NCBI GenBank assembly: GCA_028719205.1
Contig: JAQUKH010000010.1
Coordinates: 1-64,000 of the forward strand
Source of the DNA: a bacterium
GTDB lineage: Bacteria; JACRDZ01; JAQUKH01
Direction: 5' to 3'
DNA length: 64,000 nucleotides
A program made the translations under genes and the position numbers. How positions within the stretch are numbered: position 1 is the first letter of the stretch; each line of letters opens with the position of its first letter. Shown here one piece after another: positions 7,118 through 15,494 of this stretch. The notes below the pieces were generated by a model, which saw nothing but the letters and a program-made list of their open reading frames with translations, was not told where the DNA came from and did no database searches.

Positions 7118-7585
7118 ATGGCGCAAACTCAGGAGGGTACTAAAGCTCAAGCTGTTCTTCCGAGAATCAGTAAAGCACAGGTAACAGGCCCGGAACGATA
7201 CCGGCTTTTTCAGACAATCACGGTAATCTTTACTGTTTTTGGCTCTACTGCGGGAACAGTTTATTTATCTGAACTAAAAGCGGGAATTATTGGAGGTTTA
7301 ACAGGTTTATTTATCAGTTTTATTTTAATAAAGTTGTTGATGGGGGATAATAAAAATATTTTCAGAAGAAATTTTGCTGAAAGGACGCTGGACTCGGCGA
7401 TAAGTATGCTTGGCGCGGGTATTTTTTCCGGAGTAATGGGCGGGTTGTTTGGATATTATCTGGAAGGAGATTTTAATCTCGCGTTATCTATAGCTTTAAC
7501 TTGTGTTATAGCGGGTGTTGTAAGCACCAGTCTGGCAGGATTGGCAGTAATGTTCTGGGAAGTAATAACAAAGAAAAAGGTATAA
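7118..7585 (+). CDS. Membrane protein of unknown function with four transmembrane segments
   Basis: I do not recognise a family. The 155 residues begin with a polar tail of about 28 residues, followed by four hydrophobic stretches at about 30-50, 53-77, 92-116 and 122-147. The second to fourth are Gly/Ala-rich (AGIIGGLTGLF, GAGIFSGVMGGLFGYYL), suggesting tight helix packing. ATG 7118 has a good AAGGAG ribosome binding site. It lies 4 bp before the pilus ATPase gene, so it may belong to the same envelope machine, but no direct evidence exists. Confidence 0.7.
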   Translation: MAQTQEGTKAQAVLPRISKAQVTGPERYRLFQTITVIFTVFGSTAGTVYLSELKAGIIGGLTGLFISFILIKLLMGDNKNIFRRNFAERTLDSAISMLGAGIFSGVMGGLFGYYLEGDFNLALSIALTCVIAGVVSTSLAGLAVMFWEVITKKKV

Positions 7586-7589
7586 TATT

Positions 7590-9479
7590 ATGGAAAATAA
7601 AGATTCTCGCTGGATCAAACATTTATTGGATATTAAAGCGATTTCAAATGAAGGTCTTGATATGGCTTTAAAAGAGCAGGAAAAAACAGGCAAGAAATTA
7701 GATGAAATATTAGTTTTGAATAATCTCATTGATAAGAAAAAACTGGCAAAATCTATTTTCGGGATATATTCAGGAAGGAAGATTGAAGAAATATTAGTTG
7801 AGGACGGAATAATTTCTTCGAAACAGTTGAATGAAGCTTTAATAAAACAAAAAAATAGTAAAAAGCGTTTAACGGAAATTTTATTGGAAGAAAATTTAGT
7901 CAATGATGAACAGTTGGCAAAGGTATTAGCTAAACAACAAGGGTTAGAATACACCTCTTTAGAAAATTTTGCGGTTGATAAAGGACTAGCCAGAGAAATT
8001 ACATTGGATAAAATGCGTGATTATTCATTCGTTCCATATAAAAAGGAAGACAAAGTTTTAACTATTGCGGTTTCTGACCCGACTAATCTCATATTGTTCG
8101 ATGAATTAAAAATACTGCTGGGTATGCAGTTAACGTTCATGGTAAGTACAGAAAGGGCAATTAAAAAGGTTTTAGAGAATTTTGGCAGTAAATCCAATGT
8201 GTTACAGGAGATGGCTGAAAATCTGGGAATGCAGATCATAAAAGAAGACGGCGAAGAAGAAAAAGATAATCGGGAAAAAATAGAAAATATTCCTGAGGAT
8301 CTTGAAGATAAAAATAATCCGGTAATCATGATGGTTGATTCCATTATTAACAATGCCATAAAAAAAAGAGCAAGCGATATTCATATTGAATCGAAGGAAG
8401 AAAATGTAGGCGTTAAATATAGGATTGACGGAGTACTTTATCCGGCGATGGAAAAAGTGGCTAAAAAATTTCATGATGTAATTGTTTCCAGAATAAAGAT
8501 AATGGCTGAGTTGAATATCGCGGAAAAGCGCGTACCCCAGGATGGACGTTTTAAAATCAGATTTGAAGGGCGAAATATTGATTTCCGGGTTTCAGTTATA
8601 CCAAGTAATTTTGGAGAAAATGTCGTTATACGTATATTAGATAAAATAGCTTTAAACCTGGATTTGACAAGTTTAGGATTTGATCCGGAGGAATTGGAAA
8701 GATTTAAAAAAGAAATAATAAAGCCTTATGGGATGATCCTGGTTACCGGGCCTACGGGGAGCGGGAAGACTACGACTCTTTACGCGGCAATATCCGCGAT
8801 ATATTCCCCGGAGGAAAAGATAATTACTATTGAAGATCCTATTGAATACCAGTTATCAGGAATAACACAAGTTCCTGTCAATGAAAAAAAAGGGCTTACC
8901 TTCGCGAGAGGCCTGCGTTCTATTCTCAGGCATGATCCGGATAAAATAATGGTTGGAGAGATCCGGGATTCTGAAACCGCCCAGATCGCGGTGCAATCAG
9001 CATTAACCGGGCATTTGGTATTCAGTACGATACACGCGAATAATGTAGTTGATGTTATTACCCGTTTGATCAACATGGGGATTGAACCGTATAATTTTGT
9101 TTCCGCCCTGAATTGTATGATCGCTCAGCGATTGGTTAGGAGTATTTGCGTCCATTGCAAGGTTCCTGTTAAAATATCAGGAAAGGAACTGGTGGATTCC
9201 GGGATTGATCCGGCCAAGGCGGCCGATAAAAATTTTTGTAAAGGGAAAGGCTGTGAATATTGTAATTATACAGGGTATTTTGGAAGAAAGGCTATTTTTG
9301 AATTGATACATCTTTCTGATACTGTCAAGGAAATGATCCTGGAAAAGAAGCCGTTTTCAGAGATAAAACTCAAAGCAAAAGAAGAAGGTATGATATTTTT
9401 GCGGGAAGCCGGATTGAAGAAAGTTTTTGCAGGGGAAACTACGCTTAAAGAGGTTAACAGGGTTACGTTTGTGGAGTAG
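7590..9479 (+). CDS. pilB: Type IV pilus/type II secretion assembly ATPase (PilB/GspE family)
   Basis: This 629-residue hexameric ATPase powers pilin or pseudopilin assembly from the cytoplasm. The N-terminal 150 residues hold three MshEN/GspE-N-like stretches (KKLDEILVLNNLI, RKIEEILVEDGII, KRLTEILLEENLV). Walker A GPTGSGKT is at 387-394, followed by an Asp box (IEDPIEY), Walker B (IMVGEIRDSETA) and a His box (STIHANN). A zinc-type tetracysteine module (CVHC at about 520, CEYC about 30 residues later) marks the extension-ATPase class. No retraction ATPase PilT or platform protein PilC/GspF is in the window. Confidence 0.95.
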   Translation: MENKDSRWIKHLLDIKAISNEGLDMALKEQEKTGKKLDEILVLNNLIDKKKLAKSIFGIYSGRKIEEILVEDGIISSKQLNEALIKQKNSKKRLTEILLEENLVNDEQLAKVLAKQQGLEYTSLENFAVDKGLAREITLDKMRDYSFVPYKKEDKVLTIAVSDPTNLILFDELKILLGMQLTFMVSTERAIKKVLENFGSKSNVLQEMAENLGMQIIKEDGEEEKDNREKIENIPEDLEDKNNPVIMMVDSIINNAIKKRASDIHIESKEENVGVKYRIDGVLYPAMEKVAKKFHDVIVSRIKIMAELNIAEKRVPQDGRFKIRFEGRNIDFRVSVIPSNFGENVVIRILDKIALNLDLTSLGFDPEELERFKKEIIKPYGMILVTGPTGSGKTTTLYAAISAIYSPEEKIITIEDPIEYQLSGITQVPVNEKKGLTFARGLRSILRHDPDKIMVGEIRDSETAQIAVQSALTGHLVFSTIHANNVVDVITRLINMGIEPYNFVSALNCMIAQRLVRSICVHCKVPVKISGKELVDSGIDPAKAADKNFCKGKGCEYCNYTGYFGRKAIFELIHLSDTVKEMILEKKPFSEIKLKAKEEGMIFLREAGLKKVFAGETTLKEVNRVTFVE

Positions 9480-9495
9480 AGGATAGGAGAAATAT

Positions 9496-10569
9496 ATGTT
9501 TTACTTGACCTCAAAAGATGTCTCAGCCGGGCTTGATATCGGCAGTCATAGCATTAAATTAATTAAGTTAAAGCGGGGAAAAAAGGTAAAAATTTTAAAC
9601 GCTGAGAAGGTCCTGCTGCCTCAGGATCTAATCCGGGGAAGTTTTATTAATGAAAACATCCGGGATCAAAAAGTTTTTACCGGAAAGATAAAAGAATTAT
9701 TTTCCATCGCCGGGTTAAGTGATAAAGAAGTGGCAGTAGGTATCCCTGATACTTCCGCGCGAAGTATTTTTTTGGAACTGGAAAATGTGCCTGAGAATAA
9801 AGAAGACGCGAAAGAACTTATAAAATGGAAACTGAAAAAAGATATAGATTCAAATTTAGACAAAAATTTCGCGATTGATTATCATATTTTAAAAAAAGAT
9901 ACAAAGGATAAAAAAGATCTTTACAGGCTTTTCGTAGTATTGAGTAATAAAAAAATTTTGGCGGAGTATGAAGATTCATTAAGGAATATCGGATTAAAAC
10001 CTGTCTCATTGACTTTGAGTTCTTTTGGATTGATCAATTTTATTAATTTTATTGAAAAAAGAAGCGATAACTCCCTCATAATCAACCTGGGGCATCAGGT
10101 AACGACTTTATTTATTATAAAGGACCAAAAACTTGCTTTTATGCGTTCAATTGATATCGGGGGAAGAGATTTTACTTCAGAGGTCAAAGAGCATTTTTCG
10201 TTAAACTGGGAAGACGCGGAAAAGAAAAAACGGGAGAATATCTTTTTCCCTGAAAGTATTGAGATCCCTGAATTAATGAATATGAGCGTATTGGATAATT
10301 TCAGTTCAATTAAATTAACTCAGGGTAATCTTATAAGAGAGATATCTTTATCTTTGCGCCATTATGAAGATAAAACAGGAGAGTCCGCGATCAAAAAAAT
10401 TTTATTATCCGGCGGGACCGCGGATTTCAGGAATATCAATATATTTATCAAAAATATTTTTAATTTGGATACTTTTAAGATCGATCAATTAGAAAAAATA
10501 GATCTGCTGCAAAATATCGGAGCGGAGAATTTATCAACTTATGCTTCAGTAATTGGATTGTTGTTATGA
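9496..10569 (+). CDS. pilM: Pilus assembly protein PilM
   Basis: This 357-residue, actin-like cytoplasmic protein links the assembly ATPase to the inner-membrane PilN/PilO complex. AGLDIGSHSIKLIKL is the first nucleotide-binding loop, GIPDTSARSIFLELE the PilM signature region, SLIINLGHQVTTLFII and RSIDIGGRDFT the second phosphate loop, and KILLSGGTADFRN the adenosine loop. It overlaps pilN by 4 bp. The gene order pilB-M-N-O-secretin is that of a type IV pilus or a pilus-like secretion system. Confidence 0.93.
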   Translation: MFYLTSKDVSAGLDIGSHSIKLIKLKRGKKVKILNAEKVLLPQDLIRGSFINENIRDQKVFTGKIKELFSIAGLSDKEVAVGIPDTSARSIFLELENVPENKEDAKELIKWKLKKDIDSNLDKNFAIDYHILKKDTKDKKDLYRLFVVLSNKKILAEYEDSLRNIGLKPVSLTLSSFGLINFINFIEKRSDNSLIINLGHQVTTLFIIKDQKLAFMRSIDIGGRDFTSEVKEHFSLNWEDAEKKKRENIFFPESIEIPELMNMSVLDNFSSIKLTQGNLIREISLSLRHYEDKTGESAIKKILLSGGTADFRNINIFIKNIFNLDTFKIDQLEKIDLLQNIGAENLSTYASVIGLLL

Positions 10570-11117
10570 AAATAGAAATAAATTTATCCCAGCATAAATA
10601 TGAAAAAAGATCAGTTATTATTCTCTTTTACTCTGTAATTATTGCTTTAATATTAAGTGCTGTATTTTATAACTATAAATTAATATATTATTATAATGAT
10701 CAGCTTGCCGGTTTAAATGAAAAAAACGCCGATTTGAATAAAAAATTAGAAACAGGAAGGCAAATAGTTAATGAAAAAGGGTTGTCAGAAAAGGATTCAA
10801 GCGCTTTATTGAAAAAGATAGATTATGTTAATCTGGTGATAGAAAAGCAGGCTTTTTCATGGACAGGGCTTATTTATCATCTTGAAGAGCATACTCCTGA
10901 TGAGATTAGTATTACTGAAATAACGCCGTCTTTTGCTGAAAATAACATTAAGATCATCGGTTTGGCTAAAACAGTCGATGATATAGTAAAGTTTGTTAAT
11001 AATCTTCAATTATCGAGTTATTTTAAGGAAGTGTTTTTATTAGAGCATAGTGAAGTGGAAATCGAAAAAAATCAATTGATAAAATTTGTTATTACTTCCA
11101 AATATATAAAGGAATGA
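10566..11117 (+). CDS. pilN: Pilus assembly protein PilN
   Basis: The 183-residue bitopic protein starts with the PilM-binding segment KIEINLSQHKYEKR, a form of the conserved INLLP motif. A transmembrane helix (about 17-38) and a coiled coil (about 42-75) follow, then a periplasmic ferredoxin-like domain with the usual VDDIVKFVNNLQLSSYFKEV pattern. It should pair with PilO to form the alignment complex. Four-base overlaps with both neighbours indicate strong coupling. Confidence 0.9.
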   Translation: MKIEINLSQHKYEKRSVIILFYSVIIALILSAVFYNYKLIYYYNDQLAGLNEKNADLNKKLETGRQIVNEKGLSEKDSSALLKKIDYVNLVIEKQAFSWTGLIYHLEEHTPDEISITEITPSFAENNIKIIGLAKTVDDIVKFVNNLQLSSYFKEVFLLEHSEVEIEKNQLIKFVITSKYIKE

Positions 11118-11653
11118 GCAGCTATATGAAACAGCCGTTGAAAATTTTATTAATAAGCTTTGTTGTTATTGTATTTGCTAATATAACGGTATTCTGGTTT
11201 GTGATCCGGCCGGAAAAAATAGCGATAAAGCAAAAGGAGGCAGATTATTTCGTGTTAAGAGAAAATCTGCTTGAGGTCAGGCAAAGGATAAAAAATGAAA
11301 AATATATTAAGGAAAGTATCAGTAATATTAAAAGCGACCTTGATAAATTTGATTTAATATTGCCCCGTCATGAAGAAATTACACGGCTAATTCAGGAATT
11401 GCCCAATATAGCTGAAAAAACCGGAGTAAAAGTGAGCGGTGTGAAATATCAACCGTTTGTAAAGGATGAAGGTTATAACCGTCTTTCTTTTTCCCTGCCT
11501 GTGGAGGGGAAATATTCCAATATCAGAAAATTTATCTATGAATTAGAGACGATGAGAAAAATAATATGGATCGAACGCTTAGCTATCCGGACATCATATT
11601 CCGTGCGTGAAGAGCTGACAATACAATTGACAATGTCTACTTATTTTTTATAA
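11114..11653 (+). CDS. pilO: Pilus assembly protein PilO
   Basis: The 179-residue protein has one transmembrane helix (about 9-30), a coiled coil (about 35-75) and a periplasmic ferredoxin-like domain with LPRHEEITRLIQELPNIAEKTGVKVSGVKY followed by FSLPVEGKYSNIRKFIYELE, the PilO/GspM-like pattern. It is the expected partner of PilN and contact for the secretin. The next gene begins 36 bp downstream with its own ribosome binding site. Confidence 0.88.
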   Translation: MSSYMKQPLKILLISFVVIVFANITVFWFVIRPEKIAIKQKEADYFVLRENLLEVRQRIKNEKYIKESISNIKSDLDKFDLILPRHEEITRLIQELPNIAEKTGVKVSGVKYQPFVKDEGYNRLSFSLPVEGKYSNIRKFIYELETMRKIIWIERLAIRTSYSVREELTIQLTMSTYFL

Positions 11654-11689
11654 CGGTGGAGTTTTTACAATTAATTTGAGGAGGATTAG

Positions 11690-13651
11690 ATGAAAAAGGT
11701 AATAATCCTGTTTTTACTTTTGTTTTTTTACTGTTTTCAAATCGGGGAATATGGTGAAACCAGTAATGTAAAAGAGAATGAGGTTCCGGCGGAAGTTCCT
11801 AAATCCGATAAGAGCGAACCTGCGGATAAAAGTACATCATTAAAAAAACAGGATCCGGCGATACAGCCTATAACTCTTAAGTTTAAAAACGCGTATTTAA
11901 AAGATATTTTTGAGATCTTATCCAAGATGACCGGTGTGAATATATTTTTTGATGAGACAGTTCAGAACAAAAAAATAAATGTTTATATCGATTCACTGCC
12001 TTTTGAACAGGCATTGGATATTTTATTGAAGACAAATGACCTGACAAAAATAACTGTGGATAAAAATTCCATGGTGGTAGTACCAAAAAAGGGAGACAGG
12101 ATAAAAAATTATCAGGATATGGTCATTAAAACCTTTTATTTAACAAATGCCGAGGCAAAAGATATCATTAATTTGCTTAGGACCATGATCCAGACAAAAC
12201 AGATAATCATAAATGAGAGGCTTAATGCTATTGTCCTTCGTGATACAAAAGAGAATATTGATATGGCGCAGCAGATCATTGAGGCCAATGATAAACTCGG
12301 CACGCAGGTTGATATTGAACTGGAACTTTTGGAGATAAACCGTAACAGGCTTGAAAATCTTGGAATGCAGCTTGGCGGAGGCGAGGGCGATAAAAAAGCG
12401 CTTTTATCAGGTTTGAGCGAGATTAAGTTTGAAGGCAGTGTGAAAAATAAATTGAATCTTTCGCTGCCGAGTGTCTGGTATAACCTGGTTAATGATAAGA
12501 GTTTCGCGAAGATATTGGCTAATCCGAGGATCAGGGTGACCAATAAACAAAAGGCGAAGATCATGATTGCGGATCGTATCCCTGTTGAGATTTCCTCGTC
12601 TACCAAGGACAGCTTAGGCAATGAAACAATTAATACTCAGGTCCAATATAAAGACGTTGGAATTAAACTTGATGTTGAGCCTAATATCCATTTTGATAAC
12701 CAGGTGGAGGTAAAGCTAAGCCTGGAGGTTAGTTCAATTGTAGAATATAACTCAAAGGGATATCCATTGATCCGGACAAGAAATGTTGAAAGTTCTATCA
12801 GATTGAAAGATGGTGAATCTAAGATTTTAGGCGGATTAATAAGTGATGAGGAGAGAAAAGGCGCATCCAAAGTTCCGATGCTGAATAAGATCCCGTTTCT
12901 TGGGACATTATTTACTTCCAGCCGCGATCAAAAAATTGAGACAGAAATTGTTATGAGGGTAACCCCTTATATAGTTGATAAAACCGTTTTAGCTCAGGAT
13001 ACAGCATCAGCTTCCCCTGGGATAACAGTTTCTTCCTCTGCTGCAGGAAAGACAGATTTGATACAGGAAGTTCCTCCTTTACCTAAAGAGGAACCGGTAA
13101 AGAATGAACCGGTGGAAGCGGCTTTTACAAAAATGCAAAGGCTGGTTGAAGAAAAATCAGTAAGCGATGAAGAAAAGAAAGAAAAACCAAAGGATGACCT
13201 GTCGAATCAGCCGGACGCGGCGTCGAATATGATCTATATTAATCCTCAGTTTAAAGATGTTATTGTGAATGAGGAGTTTTCCTTAGAGGTGTCTGTAAAT
13301 AATATTTCAGATCTTTTTGCCGTGCCTTTTTATCTTATTTATGATCCTAAACTTCTGCAATTTATATCGGCGAAAGAAGGGCCTTTTTTAGGACAGGATG
13401 GAAATTCAACTACCTTTCTATTTTCTAATGATATTAACCGCGGCAGGGTAATAGTCGGCCTTACCCGTCTGGGACAGGTAAAGGGAGTGAATGGTTCGGG
13501 AACGATCATGATCATAAATTTTAAGGCGCTTGCTGCTGGCAATGCTTCTATTGGTTTTGATAATGCCTCGGCAAAGCGGGTTACTTCTGAAAATCCGATG
13601 CCGCAGTCGTTTCCAGTGACTTTCAGGGGCGCGCAGGTAAATGTAAAATAA
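11690..13651 (+). CDS. pilQ: Outer-membrane secretin (PilQ/GspD family) with a C-terminal cohesin domain
   Basis: This 653-residue protein has an N-terminal signal sequence (about 1-22), a charged linker, N0/N1-type domains (about 60-200: ITLKFKNAYLKDIFEILSKMTGVN; TFYLTNAEAKDIINLLRTMI) and the secretin core (about 205-435: ELELLEINRNRLENLGMQL; IRLKDGESKILGGLI; KIPFLGTLFTS). A Pro/Glu/Lys linker follows. The last 140 residues form a cohesin-type beta sandwich (NEEFSLEVSVNNISDLFAVPFYLIYDPKLLQF...GSGTIMIINFKALAAG). The cohesin half is repeated in the next gene. GAGGAGG precedes ATG 11690. Gene name by context; GspD is an equally fair label. Confidence 0.92.
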   Translation: MKKVIILFLLLFFYCFQIGEYGETSNVKENEVPAEVPKSDKSEPADKSTSLKKQDPAIQPITLKFKNAYLKDIFEILSKMTGVNIFFDETVQNKKINVYIDSLPFEQALDILLKTNDLTKITVDKNSMVVVPKKGDRIKNYQDMVIKTFYLTNAEAKDIINLLRTMIQTKQIIINERLNAIVLRDTKENIDMAQQIIEANDKLGTQVDIELELLEINRNRLENLGMQLGGGEGDKKALLSGLSEIKFEGSVKNKLNLSLPSVWYNLVNDKSFAKILANPRIRVTNKQKAKIMIADRIPVEISSSTKDSLGNETINTQVQYKDVGIKLDVEPNIHFDNQVEVKLSLEVSSIVEYNSKGYPLIRTRNVESSIRLKDGESKILGGLISDEERKGASKVPMLNKIPFLGTLFTSSRDQKIETEIVMRVTPYIVDKTVLAQDTASASPGITVSSSAAGKTDLIQEVPPLPKEEPVKNEPVEAAFTKMQRLVEEKSVSDEEKKEKPKDDLSNQPDAASNMIYINPQFKDVIVNEEFSLEVSVNNISDLFAVPFYLIYDPKLLQFISAKEGPFLGQDGNSTTFLFSNDINRGRVIVGLTRLGQVKGVNGSGTIMIINFKALAAGNASIGFDNASAKRVTSENPMPQSFPVTFRGAQVNVK

Positions 13652-13676
13652 AGAGCATGGAGCAAATGGAGTTAAA

Positions 13677-14234
13677 ATGAAATATCCGGGAAAAATAAAA
13701 AAAACTACAAGTTTTATTAAGTTAATGGTTACTTTGGCTGCTATTGGTATTTTAATCCATTATACAGCTGATAAAAATGTCTTAGCGCAAGATACAGCGT
13801 CAGCGGTGTCGAATATGATCTGTATTAATCCTCAGGCCAAAGAAGTTAAAATAAATAACGAGTTTTCCTTAGAGGTGTCTGTAAATAATATTTCGGACCT
13901 TTTTGCCGTGCCTTTTTATCTTACATATGATCCTAAAATCCTGCAATTTGTATCGGCGAAAGAAGGGCCTTTTTTAGGACAGGATGGAAATTCAACTACC
14001 TTTTTATTTTCTAATGATATTAACCGCGGCAGGGTAATAGTCGGCCTTACCCGTTTAGGGAAGGTAAAGGGAGTGAGTGGTTCGGGATCGATCATGGTTA
14101 TAAATTTTAAAGCGGTCGGGATCGGCAATACTTCTATTGGTTTTGATAAAGCTTCGGCAAAGAAAGTTACTGAAGATACAGAACCACAGTCATTTCCTGT
14201 AACTTTCAGGGGCGCGCAGGTGAATGTAAAATAA
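13677..14234 (+). CDS. Hybrid protein: pilin-like N-terminus joined to a cohesin domain
   Basis: The protein has 185 residues. The first 32 (SFIKLMVTLAAIGIL) copy the prepilin N-terminus of the next gene, but the G/F cleavage site is gone and Glu+5 is Lys. Residues about 33-42 (DKNVLAQDTASA) copy the secretin's DKTVLAQDTASA, and the rest is a near-identical copy of its cohesin domain. DNA after the two cohesin stops also matches (ATAAAGARCATGGAGCAAA). The gene therefore arose by tandem duplication, the join falling inside the pilin start. GGAG at 13668-13671 gives a usable start, so a membrane-anchored or secreted cohesin is possible. Confidence 0.85.
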   Translation: MKYPGKIKKTTSFIKLMVTLAAIGILIHYTADKNVLAQDTASAVSNMICINPQAKEVKINNEFSLEVSVNNISDLFAVPFYLTYDPKILQFVSAKEGPFLGQDGNSTTFLFSNDINRGRVIVGLTRLGKVKGVSGSGSIMVINFKAVGIGNTSIGFDKASAKKVTEDTEPQSFPVTFRGAQVNVK

Positions 14235-14239
14235 AGAAC

Positions 14240-14740
14240 ATGGAGCAAAGAAAAATACAAATTACAACTCAGCACGGTTTCAGTTTTATTGAATTAATGG
14301 TTACTTTGGCCATTATCGGTATTCTGGCTTCCGTTGTTTTGCCTTTAACAAAGATCACAGTAAAGAGAAATAAGGAAATAGAACTGCGAAGGTCTCTGCG
14401 GGAAATAAGAAAATCGATCGATAATTATAAAATAAAATTTGATGAATTAAAAACTGAATTTTACAGTACAAAAAGAGATATAAAAAAAGAAGAACTCTAT
14501 AAAAAATTCAAGGTGGAAGAAGTTGACCGTATGGGTTATCCTCTTACTTTGCAGGAATTGTTAGAACTTAAATTTTTACGCCGGATACCGGAAGATCCTT
14601 TTACCGGTTCGCAGAAATGGGCAACTCGTTCTTATAGCGATGCGTATGACAGTAAAAATACAGACGGTAACAATATTTATGATGTATATTCAACAAGTGA
14701 AGAAGAGGCGTTAGATGGGACAAAATACAGCAACTGGTAG
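14240..14740 (+). CDS. Type II secretion/pilus pseudopilin, GspG-like
   Basis: The 166-residue protein has a class III signal: 13-residue leader ending in Gly, cut before FSFIELMVTLAIIGILASVVLPL with Glu at +5, then the long N-terminal helix. The globular part carries the GspG pattern (GYPLTLQELLELKFLRRIPEDPFTG...WATRSYSD...NIYDVYSTSEEEALDGTKYSNW), including the PxDPF turn. It should be a major pseudopilin of the system encoded upstream. No good ribosome binding site precedes ATG 14240. It overlaps the next pilin by 26 bp. Confidence 0.9.
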   Translation: MEQRKIQITTQHGFSFIELMVTLAIIGILASVVLPLTKITVKRNKEIELRRSLREIRKSIDNYKIKFDELKTEFYSTKRDIKKEELYKKFKVEEVDRMGYPLTLQELLELKFLRRIPEDPFTGSQKWATRSYSDAYDSKNTDGNNIYDVYSTSEEEALDGTKYSNW

Positions 14741-15116
14741 AAAAATTAAGTTACAAGCCGGTTTTACATTGATAGAGCTTGTTATTTCACTTTCAATATT
14801 AGGTATCATTTTATCTTTTGCTGAACCGATTTATAAAAATTCCATTATAAAAGCGAAAGAAGCCGCCTTAAAGAAGGATATTTTTATCATAAGAGATAGT
14901 ATTGACCAGTATTATGCAGACAATAGCAGTTATCCTGCAAGTTTGGAGGAGCTTGTCGAGAAAAAATATATAAGGTCGATTCCTGAAGATCCTTTTACTA
15001 AAAGTAAGGATACCTGGGTAATAATATCTTCTGTTCCTGAAGAGGTGGATGTTTTTGATATACACAGCGGAAGTGATCTTTTGGCTCTGGACGGGACGGC
15101 ATATAATGAATGGTAA
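14715..15116 (+). CDS. Second GspG-like pseudopilin
   Basis: The 133-residue protein has leader MGQNTATGRKIKLQAG cut before FTLIELVISLSILGIIL, with Glu+5 present. The C-terminal part (DNSSYPASLEELVEKKYIRSIPEDPFTKSKDTW...FDIHSGSDLLALDGTAYNEW) parallels the preceding pilin at lower identity, so these are tandem paralogues. A 26-bp overlap upstream and an 11-bp overlap downstream show tight co-translation. Substrate and pilus type cannot be inferred. Confidence 0.9.
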   Translation: MGQNTATGRKIKLQAGFTLIELVISLSILGIILSFAEPIYKNSIIKAKEAALKKDIFIIRDSIDQYYADNSSYPASLEELVEKKYIRSIPEDPFTKSKDTWVIISSVPEEVDVFDIHSGSDLLALDGTAYNEW

Positions 15117-15483
15117 AAACGAGTCCGGTTTTACGTATATCTGGCTTATGATATTTATCGCGGTTATGTGTGTGAACATCGCGATAGTAGCCCCTGTCTG
15201 GAGAACAACTGTAAAGAGGGATAAGGAAGAGGAGCTGCGTTACCGTCTTGAAAGCATCAGAAGCGGAATAAAAACGTATAAGAGTAAATATAATAAATTT
15301 CCCGATAATATCAGTGAATTAGTAGCCCTGAAATGCCTTCGCAGGCTGTTTCCTGACCCAATGACCGCTAAATTAGATTGGACGTTAAATGGAAATTTAG
15401 GATTTTCCGATATACACAGCAATTCAAAAGAAGAATCAATGAAATCTACGAAAGAGTTGAAAGATTATTATTCAGCATGGTAA
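15106..15483 (+). CDS. Third pseudopilin, lacking the usual Glu+5
   Basis: The 125-residue protein has a short leader (MNGKNESG) cut before FTYIWLMIFIAVMCVNIAIV. Position +5 is Trp instead of Glu. Loss of Glu+5 is known in tip pseudopilins (GspK) and in a GFTY-type family, so this copy may cap or initiate the filament. The body still resembles its neighbours (YKSKYNKFPDNISELVALKCLRRLFPDPMT; SNSKEESMKSTKELKDYYSAW). ATG 15106 is chosen because it gives a normal 8-residue leader; upstream in-frame codons lie inside the previous gene. Confidence 0.82.
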   Translation: MNGKNESGFTYIWLMIFIAVMCVNIAIVAPVWRTTVKRDKEEELRYRLESIRSGIKTYKSKYNKFPDNISELVALKCLRRLFPDPMTAKLDWTLNGNLGFSDIHSNSKEESMKSTKELKDYYSAW

Positions 15484-15494
15484 TGGAGCAATTG

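Noticed and set aside
8021-8359. Minus-strand frame of 112 codons inside the pilus ATPase gene
   Set aside because: It is a shadow of pilB, which has clear motifs in the other strand; no ribosome binding site and Ser/Phe/Leu-biased composition.
12136-12621. Minus-strand frame of 161 codons in the secretin gene
   Set aside because: Antisense shadow: no family resemblance, no start signal, and the secretin reading is solid.
7590-15483. Pilus locus considered as a competence (com) system
   Set aside because: No comEA, comEC or DNA-binding pilin is seen; PilM/N/O with a secretin and GspG-like pilins fit T4P/T2SS in general.
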